Below are positions 5,769-7,281 of a DNA stretch of 7,281 bases, piece after piece; position 1 is the first letter of the stretch; every line of letters begins with the position of its first letter. The notes beneath the pieces are model-generated. The model did not search any database. It was not told the origin of the DNA and saw only the letters and a list, made by a program, of their open reading frames with translations. The stretch is taken from positions 1 to 7,281 of the forward strand of contig JAGFXQ010000168.1 of NCBI GenBank assembly GCA_017861355.1, read 5' to 3'. A program made the translations under genes and the position numbers. Source of the DNA: Bacillota bacterium. GTDB lineage: Bacteria; Bacillota; Clostridia; Lachnospirales; Lachnospiraceae.

Positions 5769-5796
5769 ATTATAGCACTTATTGTCGAAATTCCAA
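5769..5796 (-). promoter_or_regulatory. Extended -10 sigma-A promoter for the MshEN gene
   Basis: On the minus strand the -10 is a perfect TATAAT (5774-5769) preceded by TGC, an extended -10. TTGGAA (5796-5791) lies 16 bp upstream as a 4/6 -35. The predicted start near 5762 gives a ~76-nt leader that contains both hairpins. A second TATAAT at 5726-5721 lacks a recognisable -35. Confidence 0.65.
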
Positions 5797-5818
5797 GTTA
5801 ATTTTCTGTTTAGAAGAA

Positions 5819-7009
5819 TTACTTTACTTTCATGATTTTTCGCGCAACAGCGACTACTGGCTTGAATAGAGGACCCTCTAACTCCTTCTTCACTTGTTTC
5901 AATTCTTTACGGATTGATATATTCTGGGGGCAATGAAGTTCACATTTGCCACATTCCGTACAAAGAGAGGCATAGGAAGGCTTCTTGGACATTACACCCT
6001 GAGTCTGCATATAATTTAAGCGATTATTCTTCGTGTTCAGAAGATATTTATCATTATATGACGCAAAGCAACCGGGAATATTCACACCATGAGGGCAGGG
6101 CATACAATAACCGCAGGCAGTGCAAGGTACCTTCGTTCGTTCCAGCATGATCTTCTTTACTTTTTCAAACACGTCCAGCTCTTCCTTCGATAATGAATTC
6201 GCTGTAGCGTTAGATGCAATTGCAATATTTTCAGCTAATTGCTGTTCGTCACCCATACCGGATAAGATCACTGAAACCTCCGGATGGTTCCAGATCCAAC
6301 GAAGCGCCCATTCTGCCGGTGTACGTTTAGCGTCCGAACTTTTGAAGGCTTTCACCACATCATCCGGAAGGTTATTCACCAGCTTTCCGCCACGTAGCGG
6401 CTCCATTACAATAACCGGAATACCTAAGGATGCTGCCAGCTGCAATCCTGATTTTGTAGCCTGATTGTTCTCATCCAGGTAATTATATTGAATCTGACAA
6501 AAATCCCAGGGATAAGCGCTGATGATCTGCTCAAAGTCAGCTTTTCCACCGTGGAAGGAGAAACCAATGTTATGTATGGTTCCTTCTTTCTTTAACTGTT
6601 CCAGCCAATCCATGACTCCAATACTGATCATACGATCCAGTGTCGCCTTGTCTGTCAGCATATGAAGCAGATAATAATCGATATAATTTGTCTGCAGCTT
6701 AGTGCATTGGTTGTCAAATATTTTCTTTGCTCCCTCTAGCTTACTAACCATAAAAGGAGGAAGTTTGGTAGCTACCTTCACTCTCTCGCGATATCCGCCG
6801 GATAGTGCATCTCCGAGAAGCGATTCACTCTTACCGCCGTGATAGAAATATGCTGTATCAAAATAATTAACACCTTGTTCAATCGCAGAACGTATCATTG
6901 CGATCGATCTGGCTTCATCTATTCCCGTACCCTTCTGTGGAAAACGCATACACCCAAATCCCAGAATCGATAATTCATCCTTATTTTTTTGATTGGTTCT
7001 TGTTAACAA
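5819..7009 (-). CDS. Aldo/keto reductase with C-terminal [4Fe-4S] ferredoxin domain (COG1453 type)
   Basis: Residues 1-~285 form an aldo/keto reductase barrel with the full catalytic tetrad: D51 and Y56 in DTAYFYHGGKSE, K82 in VATKLPP, and H116 in YYLLHML. The GxGxMR(F/L)P-like opening LGFGCMRFP (16-24) is typical of the Fe-S subgroup. Residues ~296-360 add two cysteine clusters, C296/C299/C302/C305 (CX2CX2CX2CP) and C350/C353/C356/C360 (CX2CX2CX3CP), as in two-cluster ferredoxins. The protein should therefore link NAD(P)H- or carbonyl-dependent chemistry to single-electron carriers in the cytoplasm. Its substrate is unknown. At 396 residues it is normal for the group. The start is TTG at 7009, chosen for AGGAGG (7018-7023) 8 nt upstream. 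The aldolase stop lies 12 bp upstream, so the two are probably cotranscribed, with no clear metabolic link. Confidence 0.93.
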   Translation of the reverse strand: MLTRTNQKNKDELSILGFGCMRFPQKGTGIDEARSIAMIRSAIEQGVNYFDTAYFYHGGKSESLLGDALSGGYRERVKVATKLPPFMVSKLEGAKKIFDNQCTKLQTNYIDYYLLHMLTDKATLDRMISIGVMDWLEQLKKEGTIHNIGFSFHGGKADFEQIISAYPWDFCQIQYNYLDENNQATKSGLQLAASLGIPVIVMEPLRGGKLVNNLPDDVVKAFKSSDAKRTPAEWALRWIWNHPEVSVILSGMGDEQQLAENIAIASNATANSLSKEELDVFEKVKKIMLERTKVPCTACGYCMPCPHGVNIPGCFASYNDKYLLNTKNNRLNYMQTQGVMSKKPSYASLCTECGKCELHCPQNISIRKELKQVKKELEGPLFKPVVAVARKIMKVK

Positions 7010-7017
7010 TTCTTTAT

Positions 7018-7023
7018 CCTCCT
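7018..7023 (-). promoter_or_regulatory. Ribosome binding site fixing the TTG start of the aldo/keto reductase
   Basis: Perfect AGGAGG on the minus strand, 8 nt from the TTG at 7009. It overlaps the TAG stop codon (7022-7024) of the upstream aldolase, an arrangement that favours translational coupling or reinitiation. Confidence 0.85.
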
Positions 7024-7281
7024 ACATATTCTTCAAAAAATCTACAAACCTATCTATATTCTCCTTCGTAGTTGCCCAGGAGGTTACAAAGCGCACTGCG
7101 CTGTATTTTTCGTCTATTCTCTCTTGCAATTGGAATCCATATTCCTTCTCTAATTGTTCTATTACTTCCCTTGATAAGATAGGAAACAATTGATTCGTGC
7201 ATACCGGCGCATAGAAGGAATAACCATGATTAACAAATGCCTGAGCCATAATCTCTGCCATCCGATTCGCATGAGCCCCAA
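7022..7281 (-). CDS. Low-specificity L-threonine aldolase (partial, C-terminal 85 residues)
   Basis: The minus-strand frame enters from the right edge (first full codon at 7279, GAHANRMAEIMAQ...) and ends at TAG 7022-7024. The segments ANRMAEIMAQAF, TNQLFPIL and VRFVTSWATT match the small C-terminal domain of PLP-dependent threonine aldolases (beta-eliminating lyase fold). These cleave L-threonine or allo-threonine to glycine and acetaldehyde. The PLP lysine and most of the active site lie outside the window, so completeness cannot be judged. It is the upstream gene of a two-gene unit with the aldo/keto reductase. Confidence 0.88.
   Translation of the reverse strand, partial: GAHANRMAEIMAQAFVNHGYSFYAPVCTNQLFPILSREVIEQLEKEYGFQLQERIDEKYSAVRFVTSWATTKENIDRFVDFLKNM

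Overview
The window looks like a piece of chromosome from a low-to-moderate G+C Clostridia, most likely a Lachnospiraceae (Lachnoclostridium/Anaerocolumna-like). This is inferred from AT-rich third positions, strong AGGAGG-type ribosome sites, a TTG start, an anaerobe-style Fe-S/radical SAM gene set, and the overall look of the proteins. No species assignment is possible from sequence alone. Every gene I can support is on the minus strand, so the text below follows transcription from right to left.

Right end (7281-5819): the C-terminal end of an L-threonine aldolase is followed, 12 bp later, by an aldo/keto reductase with a C-terminal pair of [4Fe-4S] ferredoxin motifs. They look like one operon. 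The reductase starts at TTG behind a perfect AGGAGG that overlaps the aldolase stop region.

Middle (5818-4016): a well-formed promoter and a 5' stem-loop precede a two-helix membrane protein. Its cytoplasmic part carries a textbook tandem MshEN motif (24 + 5 + 24 residues), the c-di-GMP-binding module of type II secretion/type IV pilus ATPases. Here no ATPase or glycosyltransferase is attached. Downstream, the 320-bp gap holds a 146-bp imperfect palindrome with terminal inverted repeats (MITE-like or a large foldback RNA), then a sigma-A type promoter.

Left middle (4015-979): that promoter drives an orphan PflX-like radical SAM protein and, 5 bp later, an RlmD/RumA-family 23S rRNA uracil-C5 methyltransferase. 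The methyltransferase core is intact (Fe-S cysteines, SAM motifs, nucleophile Cys, general base Glu). In place of the usual TRAM domain it has a ~290-residue N-terminal extension containing 22 consecutive tetrapeptide repeats and about five decapeptide repeats. A strong intrinsic terminator closes the operon.

Left end (978-1): the gap holds a decayed large serine recombinase. It retains a start codon with Shine-Dalgarno, the N-terminal catalytic-serine segment and a short C-terminal tail, joined by an internal deletion and broken by in-frame stops. Two copies of an 11-bp direct repeat bracket it and may be remnants of attachment sites. Immediately beyond lies an AT-richer gene for a tandem DUF4397 protein without a signal peptide, which runs off the left edge.

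Most worth following up are the stand-alone membrane-anchored MshEN protein, the repeat-built extension on the rRNA methyltransferase, the palindromic intergenic element and the recombinase scar. I saw no CRISPR array, rRNA or tRNA.
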